Part shown: piece after piece, positions 10,520 through 22,799 of the stretch | Layout: the number at the start of each line of letters is the position of its first letter | Numbering within the stretch: position 1 is the stretch's first letter | Assembly: GCF_036850765.1 (NCBI RefSeq) | Contig: NC_089492.1 | Coordinates: forward strand, 291,918,590 to 291,982,589 | From: Saccopteryx bilineata | Lineage: Eukaryota; Chordata; Mammalia; Chiroptera; Emballonuridae | Length of the DNA: 64,000 bases | Reading direction: 5' to 3' | Notes under the pieces: model-generated | Told to the model about the DNA's origin: nothing | Seen by the model: only the letters and a program-made list of their open reading frames with translations | Database searches by the model: none | Translations under genes and position numbers: made by a program

Positions 10520-12015
10520 TCCTAGGACCTGGTATTATTTTTAGACAGCTGACCTTAGGGAGCCCTGCCACCAGCAGCCCAGGGAAGAGGCAGTACTGGT
10601 GTGCATCTCAGATGAGGAAAGCTTGCCCAGCCCTCTGCTCCACCATGTTCCCCTCCTGTCACATGCATTGTGTGGCAAGATGGGCTGGTAGGGAGGGGGC
10701 ATGGAAGTAAATGGGGGTGGCGTAAGCACAGTGTGCCCACCGGGGTGAGGTCAGGCCAGGACACGTGGTGGGGAGAAGGGAGGGGTGGCAGCCTGGTGGC
10801 GGCAGCTGTGCCTAGCACAGCAGCAAGAATGGAAAGGACCCCGAGGCCCTCTACCCAGGTGCCCAGGATGAGTGAGGGACCCAGAGCTATGCCAGTCTCA
10901 GCCCGACAAAGAAAAGGTCGATGGCTGGCCCAGGTCACTGTACATGATTGCTCCCAAGTGCCCAGCCCTGGGGGTCTCCTGGGCCCTCAATGGTCTGTGG
11001 GCAGGAGCCACCCTGGTAGATGCAGGCCCTGCTTGGGGGTGGCCAGGTATGCTGTGCTGGGCCTCTGCCCCCCCTTCCCACCAGGCCCTGAATGGCTGGG
11101 AGCCTTTTGTGGGAGAGCAGCTGGCGGCCCCTTTATGTGGGGCTGTGGGAAAGTCCCCGGGCCAGCCTCTCACAGCCTCTCAAAAGCAGGGATTATCTCA
11201 GCAGGCAGGACACCCTCTCAAGGACATCCCCCCCAGAAGGGGTGGGGGTAGGGCCACCTCCACAGAGGTCCTGTCTGCCAAGGCCTGGCCCCACAAGCTC
11301 CTAGGCCAGGAAGAGCCCCCCTGAGTGGAGAGACCCTCAGACACTCCACTCCTTGGCCCCAGGAGTCCAGCTGCCCCAGACTCAGACAGCCCCAATGCCA
11401 GGCAGTGCTCGAAGGGGCCCCACCCACCTCACCCCTCTGAGCTGTCCCCCCCAGATTGTCCGGGCCCCTGACCCTCTGGGGAGTGGTCAGTAGAAGGGCT
11501 TGCTTGAGGCTGACAGTCCCTTCCTCCTCCCACTGGTGAGGCTGTGCTGACTCCAGGCAGGTCCAGGGCTGTGGTCAGGCTTGGTGGTGCTCAGGGGGCC
11601 TGGATAGGAAGGGGGGACAAGGATGGCACACTTAGCACCTGCTGCATACAGGCTGAGCAGGACCTTCTGCAGGATTCTAAGAGGGAAGCAGGACCACACC
11701 TGTCCCACACATGGAGCAGAGACAGGTCAGGCTTAGCTGCTGGCTGAGGTCACACAGGCCCTGGTGCGCGTGGACCCCAGGACCCAGCCCTTCCCTGCTC
11801 CATTGGCCAGCTCCCAGGTGGCCCAGAATGCAGGCAGGGGCCACGCACCCAGGAAACCAAATACAGAGAGGTGAGCAGAGCCAAAGAGCCCAGGTGGGGA
11901 CTGCCCATGACTGCAGCGTGAGTGCCGGCAGCTAGCTGCATGCTGAGGTGGCCTGAATGGTCTGCTTTCATTCACTCCCTTTGTCCTCAGCACATGCCCG
12001 GGATGGGCTGATAGT
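10520..12015. other. Non-genic unique sequence
   Basis: Open frames up to 193 codons occur, but they overlap on both strands and show no family motif or splice logic. No feature is supported. Confidence 0.5.
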
Positions 12016-12016
12016 A

Positions 12017-12115
12017 ACCTCATTTCTTAGCTGAGAAAACTGAGGCCCAGAAACCCCAGCCACTAAGTGGCAGAGTTTGAATTTGATCCCAGAGCTCGCA
12101 GTGGTACCCATTAGG
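12017..12115 (-). mobile_element. MIR relic
   Basis: GAAAACTGAGGCCCAGAAAC and CCACTAAGTGGCAGAGTTTG followed by a GAATTTGATCC B-box remnant match MIR in reverse. Confidence 0.75.
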
Positions 12116-12119
12116 CCAG

Positions 12120-14225
12120 GTGGCCTCCAGAGGGTCTCTGATGGGAGCACCAAGGGGCTGTTATCCAAAGGGGGAGGAGTGGGGTAGAGCGGGGAGGGGC
12201 GCATCCCTCTTTGTCCCCTTGTCAGGACAGGGCTGGCAGGGGACCCCAGGAGGCTGTGGGAACCGGAAGGCGCTGGCAAGGCCAGATGTGCAGCTTTCCA
12301 GCATTGCTGGGGAGCTGCTGCAGCGTCCCCCGCCTTCAAAGGCGGCCTAGGGAGCCCCGCCCCACTGGGACAACTGCTCCCCAGATGGTCTCTGGGCCCC
12401 AGCTCCACACAGAGACAGGCGACCATGCGAATGAATTTGTCTCCGGGCACGCGCCTTTTGTGCAGGGTAAAGGCCCTCAGCGGGGGGTGGGAGCAGACAG
12501 GGTGTGGGAAGCCACCCCGAGTGGCTCAAACTCCTCTCCGGGCTGGGTGGCGGTGCAGGGCTACAAGGCTGCTGTCTGCCACAGAAAAACCCCGCAGGCT
12601 CTGTGCCTGCACCCCCCAGGCCTCTGCACCCCCAGCCTCCCTGTGTGGCATCAGACTGACAGGGTTCATGGGTCCAGGGCGACCACTGAGGCTCCCTTCT
12701 TCCCCCATTCACATTCAGAGACACAGGGATCCGAGGAGGTGCTGCCAGGAGCTGTCTTTACTCTCCCATAGGGTGGGCTCCAGGGTGGATGGGGTTGCCC
12801 CACAGGGCTCGCAACCCAGTGAGAAGGTGGTCACCTGATAGACTCCTCTGACTGACACCAGGAACCATCTCAGTCTCAGAAGGTAGAGGAAAGAGCCTAA
12901 AAATAAGGTCACTGTTACATTTGGGAGACAGCCAGGTAGGAAGGGCCAGATTCCCGAGCCCTGTGCCCTCACGCATCTTTTCCACACACCACACCCCAAA
13001 GCCGGGCCCTGGACACTCTGGCTGGCACATGGCGGGCACTTAAATTGACTAGTTACTATCCGGCTGGTAATGGGCAGCCTTGATCTTGCCTGTTCCCTAA
13101 GCTTGTGGCCCGCCTGGGTCCCAGACCTGGCTTGGCACCCCCTTGCCTTCACCTATGAACAAGTACCATGCCCCCTGCACCACTGAGTGGGCCCGGGTGG
13201 TTGTGGGGAGCATCAGCTGTGTCCTGGGCTGTGGGCAGGGATGCTCCCTGCAGGCAGTGCTAAGCCTCCCTGTAGGTTCCCCACGTATAACCTTGACAGC
13301 TGGTTCTGTCTGGGGGGGCAGTCATCTGCAGGAGGTGGAAGCCCCAGCAAGTATCCAAAGAGAATATAATAAAGTTCCTTGTGGGAGGAGCTGGGGGGAA
13401 GGGATGTCCCAGGATCACCACAGGGGTGATGTATCCCACAGGTCCCCACAGTTCCCGGGGCAGCGTAGGGTTCCAGCAGGAGCAGTGCTCACAGAGCTGG
13501 GTCCTTCACTCCTTTCAGCCTTCACAGGACGGGGGTTCCAATGAGGCTAGGACCGAGGGTGAGGGGTGAGGACTCAGTGTATCAGTACCATGGGTCAGAG
13601 AAGAGATTTTCTGACCCAGCGCCCAGAGCTGCCCAGGCCCCCTCGGCCCCACCCGGGCTTCCCTTCACCCTCTCCTGCTCCCACATTTGTGTGAAAACCA
13701 GCCACCCTTCTCTCAGCCTTCTGCCTGGGGGCTGCTGCTCACCCTCAAGAAAGTGGAGTGCCCTCCATGCTGATTTTGAGAGCTGTCAGAGGCCTGACCA
13801 GTCATCGAGGGAGCTACTTCAACATCAGCTAGGCCCACCCCCTTAACAATCAGATGGGAAATCAAGGCCTGGGGCAGGCCTGGGGGTCTGTAGCAGCTAG
13901 TGTTCAAGTGGAGGAAGGAGTTGGACCAGCCAAGCTGCCCCCCACCCAACAGACAGAGTAGGAGGATGAAAGTAAATTTAGGGAAGGGAATGGACTCGAG
14001 GTGCTTTTAAGACAAAAACCAGTCTTTCCCAGGTGCAGAATAGCAACTTGTCCTGGGGCACAAACCCCAGTGGGTATAAAGGGGAAGGTTTCTCCCCCAC
14101 CCCACCCCCAAGGCCTGGAAGAAGCACAAGTGACCAACATGGGGACTGAGTGACCACCTTCCTGGGAGGAAGGGAAGCTGCCCCACCTTCTCTAACCCAG
14201 GGTGAGTCTGGGTTCAGTCCCCAGC
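12120..14225. other. Non-genic stretch with a MIR-like tail
   Basis: A short MIR-like piece lies at 13005-13050 (GGCTGGCACATGGCGGGCAC). Otherwise this is unique sequence without a supported gene. Confidence 0.5.
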
Positions 14226-14244
14226 TGGCAGCTTGGTTTTGGTA

Positions 14245-14290
14245 CAGCCAGGCCTCAGTTTGCTCACCTGTAAAATGGGCACGGGGACAC
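14245..14290 (+). mobile_element. MIR fragment
   Basis: GGCCTCAGTTTGCTCACCTG followed by TAAAATGGGCAC is the MIR core in forward orientation. Confidence 0.6.
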
Positions 14291-14774
14291 TCAACCTGGA
14301 CAAAGCGGCCTCTCTGGAGTGGGGCTCCCCGCAGCAGCCCCCAAAATGAGAAGGGTGGGTGGGGCAAGCCCCCTGGGTGGTGGTCAAAGACAGCCCTTAA
14401 CACAGAGAACAACAGCGTGCAGGTGGGGGGAAGTTTTCTGAAGAAAAGAGCGCTGCAGGAAATATTTTAGGATCCTAGGCGCATCTGTCCCCCCCCACCC
14501 CCCACCCGCGCCTGCCTTGCGTCAGGAAAGTGGCCCTCCCCACAGTGAAGAAATGCTCCTGGCTGTGTTCCCACCACACTTCCTTTATGGATGCTGAAAT
14601 GTGAATTTTATCTCCTCTCCACGAGCCACAAAGCTTTTTCTTCTTGGGAGAGTTGTTTCCACGCTTTGAAAATGGAAAGGCACAGAGGAGGGCCTCAGCT
14701 CAGCCCTGTTCTAAGCCCTTGATGGGAAAGCCTGTAATCCCTCCCCCCAAACATAGTAGGGGGGAACTAGCGTC

Positions 14775-14835
14775 ATCCCCGGTTTACAGGTAAGGAAACT
14801 GAGGCGCGGAGAGGGTTACGTACCCTAGGTCACAC
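14775..14835 (-). mobile_element. MIR fragment
   Basis: GGTTTACAGGTAAGGAAACT, GAGGCGCGGAGAG and TAGGTCACAC are the reverse MIR core. Confidence 0.65.
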
Positions 14836-15290
14836 TGTGGGGAGACTCCCCTGGGGCGTGGGCGCTCCCAGCCTCCCTGCGTCCCCTGCGCCCCCACCCA
14901 GGCTCAGTGCGCAGACCGCCGGGGGCGGACCTGTGGGTCCGCGCGGGCCGGCCGTTCCCACGCTGGGCGGCGGCCGCGGAAGCGTGCCTGGGCCCCGCGG
15001 CATTAGTGCCGGGGTCTGCCTCTGAATGAATAAGGGCAGCCGCGGGGGGCGCGGGGGGGGGCAACTCCCAAAAGACCATCTGGCTCCACGTTATAATAGA
15101 GCGATAAAGGGCTTGTCTGCCCTCAGGGGTTGGGAAAGAGCTGCTCTCTGACACTGCGGGGTTTTTAACCAGCTCCGGAGGCGACCCGCCGCGCGGGGCA
15201 GGGGGGGGGGGAGGCCACGTGGGAGGGGGTTGGGGGGCGCGGTGAGACGTGCGGGCCCGGCACTTTCCCATCGCCCACCCTTGAACGTTC
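14830..15290. promoter_or_regulatory. CpG-island-like segment, no linked gene seen
   Basis: Strong CpG clustering (GGACCTGTGGGTCCGCGCGG, GGCGGCGGCCGCGGAAGCG) about 8 kb upstream of HES5. Within it lies an unusually AT-rich stretch, CCACGTTATAATAGAGCGAT, followed by AAAGGGC. The segment could be an orphan CpG island or distal element; no exon was recognised. Confidence 0.4.
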
Positions 15291-16110
15291 CTCTGGCCAC
15301 CAGGGAAACTGAGGCCCCAGAGGCTGGGGACATTCATTCAAGCCCAGGGACTGCGCCCGCTGCGCTGGGGCTCTGGAGCTCAGCCGTTTGGGAACCGAGC
15401 GGGACGGGACCGGGGCAGGGAGAGGGGGACCGGACTGGTTTGATCCGCAAAAGCAGAGGTTTCCAAGCCTGGCCCCGGGACACCGCAGGGTACTGGGGGA
15501 AGGGGGCAGGGAAGAATGTGGTCCATGGGTCACCCAGCTTTGGAGGACAGGAGATCCTTCGATCATTGAAACCTTGCTACTTGCCACAGTTGGGCCCTAG
15601 GGTGGGGCCTCTCTGTGGTGAGATGAAAGAAAGGGAGGGTGGAGGGCACAGACCACCATCGGAAACACTTGACTCACCCAGGTCCTTATGAGGAGGAGGT
15701 GAGGCTGGGATTCAGAGCTGGGCGACCACCCTCGGGCAGATTCTGAGGAAGGGTCCCTGCCTCCCGTGAATCACAGGATCGGGTAGAGTCTGCGGGTTTG
15801 TGACCTGACCCCAAGTATCCCATTTCTCAGGCCAGACCCCGGCTGGGCCTGGGAAATGGACGTCTGTGCCCCAGCCTAGTCCCTCCTCGGGCACTCTCAT
15901 GCCACACATCCTGAGCTTATCCTCCCTGGTCAGAGCCCCCCCCCCCCCCCGTGGCTCCCCACTGCAGAAGGAGAGGTCCGTGTGTGGACAGGGAGTGTGT
16001 GAGTGTGTGGAGGACCCTGTAACCTGAATCAGTGGCCCTGACTCAGCCCACTGGCCATATTTCGGGTCAGTATCCCAGGCGGCCCTGAATAGTCAGCCCC
16101 AGCAATGGGG

Positions 16111-16317
16111 GCTCCTTCCTGGCCGGAGCACAGCGGGCCAGTCAGGTGGACACCTTTCTCTTCTCAGCAACGACCGAGCCCTTCTTTGGCCACCCTCAGT
16201 CACCTCCAGCTACTTGGAGCCAGTCCCTCCATCAGGTGGTCTTGGCAGAGAAAGCCTGTCTTACATAGATAAACTGAGGCACAAAAAGGATCAGCATGTG
16301 TTTAACATAAAGCCAAG
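16111..16317 (+). repeat. 207-bp duplicated segment, copy 1
   Basis: Matches 18106-18312 over 207 bp with a single difference that I can see (A versus G in GGCACAAARAGG). It begins GCTCCTTCCTGGCCGG and ends CATAAAGCCAAG, and includes a short MIR-like GATAAACTGAGGCACA. It is not a known interspersed repeat by eye. Confidence 0.9.
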
Positions 16318-16997
16318 GGCACAGAGCCCAGCCTTGGCCCTGACCTGCCCCACATACCCATCCTTCAAGGGCCTGTGCCATCACCACCACCACCCCCGGG
16401 CTTCCCCTTAGTGAACCTACTCAGAGAGGAAACTCCAAGCGTCCACCTGCATCCCACCCCCAAGTCCCAGTCCCTCCCCCCAGCCCTACCCCACATTGCA
16501 CTAGAAGGGCCTTCTGTCTGCATGGATGAGGGCACAGCGGACCCAGGGGCCATGGCAGCTGGCTGCAGAGCTGACCTCGTGCCGCCCAGCCCAACACCGT
16601 GAGGCGCCAGCATGTGCGTCCTTTGTGGCCCTCAACAGCACCCCTGGAAATTAGAGGAGGGCCTGGAAGTCACCCCCATTAAAGAAGGGGAAGAAGAGGC
16701 CCAGGGGAGGTGGCCTCAGTAGGTCTCTGGGTTCCCAGCCTGAAGAACTCAGAGCTCACTGAGCAGCTGCAAGTCCAGACCTGAGAGGCTGACGCCCAGG
16801 GGAAGGAGGGGGTCTAGGGCCTGCAGGTGCCAAAGGGGAACCCAGGTAAGAGTTAACAGGGTGGGTAGAGAGGAAGAGTGTGCTGGAAGCAAAGCTGCCC
16901 ACCACTGGCCCTGCCCCTCAGGCCTCCACATCCTTTGACTCATGGAGAGGGGGTGCTGGAGGATCCCCCCAGCTGGATGGCTGACTCTGTGGCCTTG

Positions 16998-17068
16998 GGC
17001 CAGTCTCCTCTCCTTCCACAGCCTCAGTTTCTCCATCTGTGCAATGGGCCTGATAAGAACTGTCCTTA
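16998..17068 (+). mobile_element. MIR fragment
   Basis: GCCTTGGGCCAGTCTCCTCT and GCCTCAGTTTCTCCATCTGT with GCAATGGG are the MIR core. Confidence 0.7.
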
Positions 17069-17069
17069 A

Positions 17070-18105
17070 TTCCCAGAGGCTCCATGCTGATGCTCCCAAC
17101 ACTCTTGGCATTTGGGAGGTTTTTTTCTCCACTTCTCTGCCAATGTCGGGGGGGGGGGGGGGGACCTAGTCAGGGCGGCGCCTATATCTTCAACATAACT
17201 CCATGGGGAGCCCAGTGCATACCCCCACCTTCTCTCCTGCATGGCAGGGTATCCCTAACCCCAAAGTCCATCCCCTCAGGGCAGGGGTCAGGCCTCAGTC
17301 AGTCCCCTCTCAGCCCAGGTGTCCACCCCCGGGGCACAGGGTCCCACAGTGGGGTGGAGGGAGGGACAAGAGCCCCAAGTATCGCTGCGTGAGAGCAGTG
17401 CTGGGAGCTAAGGCTGAAGCTGGGCTGGGGGTGGTGGCTGGGGTCCCCTCTCAGCCTCGGGATGGGCCCACTGCCCCCCCACACACACACAGCTGCCCCC
17501 GCCCCCGCATAGTGGAGCAGAACAACCAGCTTTTCCCATACTCTGTGCTCAGCCACAGAGGCCGCGTGTGCCTGGAAGGCGCCTGGGAATTGCTGCGCCC
17601 TCTGTCCTGTCGGGGGCCACCTACCATCTGCAGCTTGGCTCTGGCCATTGCTGCGCCCACACCCCGCACACAGCCCGGCTTTGGGTTCCTGCCTGCCTGC
17701 CAGGGAGAGGCAGTCACTGCCCCCCAAGGTGCCCTGACTCTCCTGGGGACCCAGCCCTGCCCCCCATGCATCCCACTCACATGAGCACCCCAGGCCCTCA
17801 GCCAGGGCTCGGCACACACCCTTTTTTCCCCCTGCCACTGCCTCATCTCCCTCTAGCTGCTCAGGAAGGGAAAAGGCAGCCTTTGCAGGTTCAAGTCCCA
17901 GCTCTGACCCTCAACCTTTCCTCTCTGTGGCCTCGGCAACCTTGCTGTGCCTGGGGTGGTCAGGGACGGTGGGGGGGGGGGGGTCAGTAAATAGTGCCAC
18001 TCCATGGCTTCGTCCTCAAGTCCACGTTGGTGTGCGTGCTGAAGCACAGCCCTCCTCGTGCCTCACAAATGCTCAGAGATGTCCACTCATCATCATCATC
18101 ATGGA
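17070..18105. other. Non-genic stretch with G runs
   Basis: Contains G homopolymers at about 17149-17163 and 17970-17982 and no supported gene. Confidence 0.5.
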
Positions 18106-18312
18106 GCTCCTTCCTGGCCGGAGCACAGCGGGCCAGTCAGGTGGACACCTTTCTCTTCTCAGCAACGACCGAGCCCTTCTTTGGCCACCCTCAGTCACCT
18201 CCAGCTACTTGGAGCCAGTCCCTCCATCAGGTGGTCTTGGCAGAGAAAGCCTGTCTTACATAGATAAACTGAGGCACAAAGAGGATCAGCATGTGTTTAA
18301 CATAAAGCCAAG
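18106..18312 (+). repeat. 207-bp duplicated segment, copy 2
   Basis: Direct copy of 16111-16317, offset 1,995 bp, preceded by a short CAT repeat (18087-18102). Confidence 0.9.
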
Positions 18313-18324
18313 TGTCAGCACGCA

Positions 18325-18464
18325 CCATCCTGGGCAGGTCCTTTAACCTCTGTGACCCTCTGGCTCCTCGTCCGTCCAGAGGGCACAGGGACACCCCCCT
18401 GGCAGGGTTGTTTTAAGAAATCAGATTGCTTGTCCCCTGCATGGTGCTGAGTAGATATTCAACA
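18325..18464 (+). mobile_element. MIR element
   Basis: CTGGGCAGGTCCTTTAACCT, CTGTGACCCTCTGGCTCCTC, GGCAGGGTTGTTTTAAGAAA and GTGCTGAGTAGATATTCAAC follow MIR in order. Confidence 0.75.
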
Positions 18465-19202
18465 ACTGGTGACTCTTACCCATAATACTCCTGCTGGATC
18501 CCCAAGGAGAGATCCAACCCCCTCCTGACCCCTGGCAGACCCAGCCCCCCCAAGCCCTCTCCCTTCCAGATAGCCAGCCCACCACTCAGATGCCCCTAGG
18601 GGCCCTGGCTGGCTGCGGTGGAGCCTGAGCAGCCCCCTTGCCCTTTTGCCTCCCTTTAGTCTGGGTGCTGGCTCAGAGGCCACAGCAGGTGGTCTGGCTG
18701 GTGGAGGGACAGCCTGGGGCCCTGCTCAGAGCCACTGGAGGCCAGGAGGGGGGACAGTCTTGAGTTTGGGTGGGCCCTGGGTAAGGGCCATGGTGCCAAA
18801 CAGCTGCAGGGGCACCCATCCTTGTGCCATGCACAGCCTGTGGTCCGTATGGTGGCCTTGGACCTGGGGTGGCGTGCCACCCTGGGTTGTCCCTTTCCCT
18901 TGTTCCCCACAAGGCCAGCCTCGCTCCTGACCCTTCCCAGCCTGCCTACTCCCCACAACCCCATGCTGTAAACCCTCTTGGGACCAGAAACACCTAGCGC
19001 TTCTAAGGACCCTGCTGAGGGCACAACCTTGTCCAGAGACTCTCGTCCCAGGTCTGGGGTGGATCTGGGCAGAGGCAGGTGGGGCATGGCAGTGTCCCCC
19101 TCAGACCAGTCCCGCCTGCAGGGCACCGGGAAGGCCAAGCGCCAATGGCGCTTACAGGTGGGGTTGCTGGCTAGGGAGGGAGTGTGTGGCTAGGCTCCAA
19201 GA

Positions 19203-19577
19203 AGTCTTTTTATTTTTATTGCAGTAAAATGTACATAACATAGAATTTACCACGTTAGCCAGTTCTGTGCGCACAGTTTGGGGACATGAGCACATTCACA
19301 TTGTCGCATAGCCATCACCACCATCCTCTCCAGAACTTTCCATCTTCCCAAATGGAAACTCTGTCCTCATTCAACCCTCACTCTCCACCTGCCCAAAGCC
19401 CCACACCACTGTCTGTTCTCTGTCTCTATGGACCTGACCCCTCCAGGGACCTCTTATGAGTGGCTCACATAACATTCGTCCTTCTGTGTCGGGCTTATTT
19501 CAAGGAGCATAATGTCCTCCAGGTCCTTCCACGTAGCAGGTGTCAGAGCTTCTTTCCTTTTAAAGGCTGAGTAATAT

Positions 19578-19617
<40 letters not shown>

Positions 19618-19835
19618 CGTTGGGTTTGTCCATCATCCACCCATGGAGACTGGGTTGTTGCCACCTCTTGGCGATTGTCAGAGACGCTGCTGTTGAACGT
19701 GGGGTAAACCCAAAAGTGGACTTGCTGGGTCCTGTGGTCAGTCCACGTTTAACTGTTGAGGGGCCTCCACCCTGTGTCCACAGTGACTGCCCCATTTGCA
19801 CTCCCAAGTGCCCCTCTGGCACGTGGAGCAAATGC
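19203..19835 (-). mobile_element. Old L1 3' end, reverse orientation
   Basis: The plus strand reads as the reverse of an L1 3' UTR: GCAGTAAAATGTACATAACA, AGAATTTACCACGTTAGCC, TCATGAG/CACATTCACATTGTCGC-like stretches, TTTCCTTTTAAAGGCTGAGT and AATATTCG before a TG repeat. Confidence 0.8.
19579..19615 (+). repeat. (TG)n microsatellite within the L1
   Basis: About 18 TG units at the position where L1 3' ends commonly carry such an expansion. Confidence 0.95.
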
Positions 19836-20264
19836 CCACCCCTACGGTGTCCTTTGCTCTGCAGTCAGCCTGGGAGTGTGGCATCACGGGTGTGGGTTAC
19901 CTAGAGAAGGGCTGGGGTCCTGGATTCCTGGATTCTAGCACAACGATGGCCATTCCTCAGGGACTGTTAACCCTAGACACCCACCCCACCCAGCCAGCCG
20001 GCCTCTCGGTCCTACTGAGCTGGGGGGACTGGGGGGGGCAGCAGGACAAACTCTCCCTGGTCCTCAGAGCCTCAGCTGGAAGGACTCTTCCCCAGCTGCT
20101 GGGGGCAGCCAAGGCGGAGGATCTGACCCTCCCCCCCACATTCCGGGTGCTTCTGTGCAAAGCGGCCAGCCTAGAGCAGGCCTTTAGCCCTCTTGCTCCT
20201 GCTCCCCACCGCCCTACCCCACCCCCCCCACCCCCGGCAGCCCTTCCCCCCAGCTGTGCAGCCA

Positions 20265-20500
20265 CTCACCTTGGATGGCCGTGAGCTGGGAGCCCAGCGC
20301 GTTTCCCACACTTTGGCCCCATTCAGTGTTAAACGGCCCACAAAGGCCAGGCGTGTGCCTCAGAGGCCCCGAGCTGCCATCTGGCCTGCACTCGGGGAGG
20401 GGGCCTGCCTTTCAGCAGCCGCTGGGCAGGGACTTAACACCATTCATTTCATATTTCCCACCACTGAAAAGTGGATCAAAGCTGCTCCGGTCGGGGAGAG
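20265..20500 (+). promoter_or_regulatory. Candidate conserved element upstream of HES5
   Basis: A low-CpG island of AT-containing sequence stands out in GC-rich surroundings. It carries GTTAAACGGCCCACAAAGGC (SOX-like ACAAAG) and TTTCATATTTCCCACCACTG (RBPJ-like TTCCCAC at about 20455-20461). Conservation and function are inferred only from motif content and distance (2.7 kb upstream of HES5). Confidence 0.3.
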
Positions 20501-20834
20501 GGGGGAAGAGGGCGGGAGGAGGCAGCCCCCAAGGCCCACCCTCCCCTCGGGCCAGCCACCCTGGCCGCTGCGGGTGGGCAAGCCATGGGGGTAGAGCGGG
20601 GGCTGGACCACGACTTCTGGCACGTGTCTCATTTGGGCCAAGAGCAGCCTTGGAAGAGAGAGCCTGCCTGGGCAGAACACAGGCGCCAGCCAACGGCCCC
20701 CTCCGAGGCTGGGGGAGGGTGGTAGAGGGCCCCAGCTGGGTGCCACCCTCACCTCTGGGCAGAGCCCTGGGGCTCCCGCTGCCAGCAGCCAAGCCATATG
20801 GCCACATGTTGGCCCAGGCCATTTCCAGCTGGTG

Positions 20835-22375
20835 AAGGCCATGACCAGGGCCAGAGTGGGCTCGGGGCTTGCCCCTTGTTCCTGCATCCTCTCAGCCCTC
20901 GGCCAAGCACCTCCTGGGTGCTGGGTCCCCAGTGGCAGATTCCCAGATTGGGGTGTGCAGGCAATAGGGGCACAGTGGGCCCGGTTATCCCGCCTGCCCC
21001 ACCTCCGGCCTGCGCCCGGAGACACACCCAGCACGAGCCCCACTGGGGCTGCAGAACGGGCTCCACCAGGCATCGTCGGGTTCCCACCACAGCCTGTAGG
21101 GCCTGCCAGCCCACCTCAGTGGTGCCAGCCACACGTCAATGCCCAGGGCCGTGGAGCGGAGGGTGAGCATGTGGCCTCAGCAGCCCACCACCAGCTTGCC
21201 CCAGTGCCTTCTGCCCTTTTGCCTCAAACAAGGGCCAGATCTTTGTGGCACGGTCCCATCTGTTCGGGGGAGAGTTAGCTCACAGCGAAGTCGCCTCACC
21301 GTCAGCGTCACCCACTTCCCCATAGCCAGCCCACAGCCTGTGTCCCCTTCAACAGATGTGTGAGAGGACCAGGTACTGGAGAGTAAATAGGGGCCGACCT
21401 TTCCTCCTCCTCCAAAGCCACCTGAAGCTTCCACCCTGGGACCCCCCCCCCCCAGCCTAACACATCCCAATAGGTGACCAGCTGGCCAGTAGGGGCCATG
21501 CTGTGCTGGCTCCAAGTCAAGCCTGCCCTGCTCGTCCTGACATCATCCTGCCTGCTTCCCGGATGGGCCCTTCACTGGGTAACCAAAGGCTTCTTGTATG
21601 CAGTGGGAGGCGGAGGGGGCTTTTGCTCATGGCTGTGAGTTGCTGCCAAGACCCCAGAGGAGGGAGGGTCTGATTGGATCCTTGTTGAGGCTCTGCAGTT
21701 ACAGCCACACTCAGGCAGGCTGCAGTCCAGGGAACTGTGCTGGATTTTAAGTCTAGCTAAAGCTCCCGATGCCAGCCAGCCGTGGCTCCCAGAGTTGAGG
21801 CCCTGCCCTCCCCTTGGTCCTAGCTGGGTCCTGTCCTGCCCCTTGGAGGCAGCCCCCCTGCCCCAGCCCCAGCTCCACTCCTCCTTCCGTGCATTCCTGG
21901 CTCTGGAGGATCACAGGAAGGTGACTGCTCTGGGGTGGAGGGGAGCCCTCTCTCCTAGGGACCCAGCATGGGACTGGTGGCCGGCAGGCTCCAAAGCAGC
22001 CACTGACCCTCAGCTGGCCAGGTACCAGGATTGTCTGTTTTTCCAGTGGGTCTCCAGGGGCCCCATCTGAGCTAGTACCACATTTGAGTGAGCTCCAGGC
22101 CTGCCCTGCTCTGACCCGCATGTCTGCCACCTGGCACCACCCGCCCCTGCAAAATGTTCAAGGAAAGTAAAACCTGCAAGTGCCCAACAGGCTGTGTACG
22201 CACGTGTGAGCAGTGCCCACACACCTCTGTCCTCCTGTGCTCTGTGGATGGCCAGGATCACACTCCTGGCCAGATGGGGTGGGGCAGGGCCCCAGGGGCA
22301 CCTGCTGGTTCAGAGCACCCCAGATGCTACTGCCTGATAAGCCGCTCCCTGGAGTGCAGTGGCTGGGGGAAGACT
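20835..22375. other. Non-genic sequence upstream of HES5
   Basis: No conserved coding frame or complete repeat was recognised. Confidence 0.5.
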
Positions 22376-22378
22376 GCC

Positions 22379-22455
22379 TTAGTGCCAGGCTCTGTGCTGG
22401 GCATTTCACATACTCTGGTTCCCTGAAACTCCTCAAAACCCAACCGAGGAGGCGT
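22379..22455 (-). mobile_element. MIR fragment
   Basis: GTGCCAGGCTCTGTGCTGGG, CATTTCACATACTCTGGTTC and CTCCTCAAAACCCAACCGAGG form the reverse 3' part of MIR. Confidence 0.65.
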
Positions 22456-22799
22456 GGCAGCTCATAGTCTAGCACTGGAGACGTTGTGTGTCTCAGGTGA
22501 CATCCTGGGGACCTGCCACAGAGGCCAGTGGGTGTGATCCTAAGAGTATGGGCCCCTCTTCCACCTGTGCGCAGTGATATGAAGGCGCCGGTGCAGAAGT
22601 GTGCGTTCCTCTCGTCCTGACCCTGGGGGGCAGCAGGTCCTATGAGGGAGGGTGTCCACTGCCCTGGAAGTCACTGCACTTGTTCATCCTAAAGCTCTTC
22701 CCTTATCTGCGCTTGTGGGCTCTGCCAGCCAGCAGCAGGGAGTCGCTGGGGAGGGGAGGGAGGAGAGAGGAAAGGGGAGGGGAGTGGTCGGTCCTTCCT

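Noticed and set aside
10670..11324. 193- and 150-codon plus-strand frames
   Set aside because: They overlap each other in different frames and show no conserved motif or splice structure.
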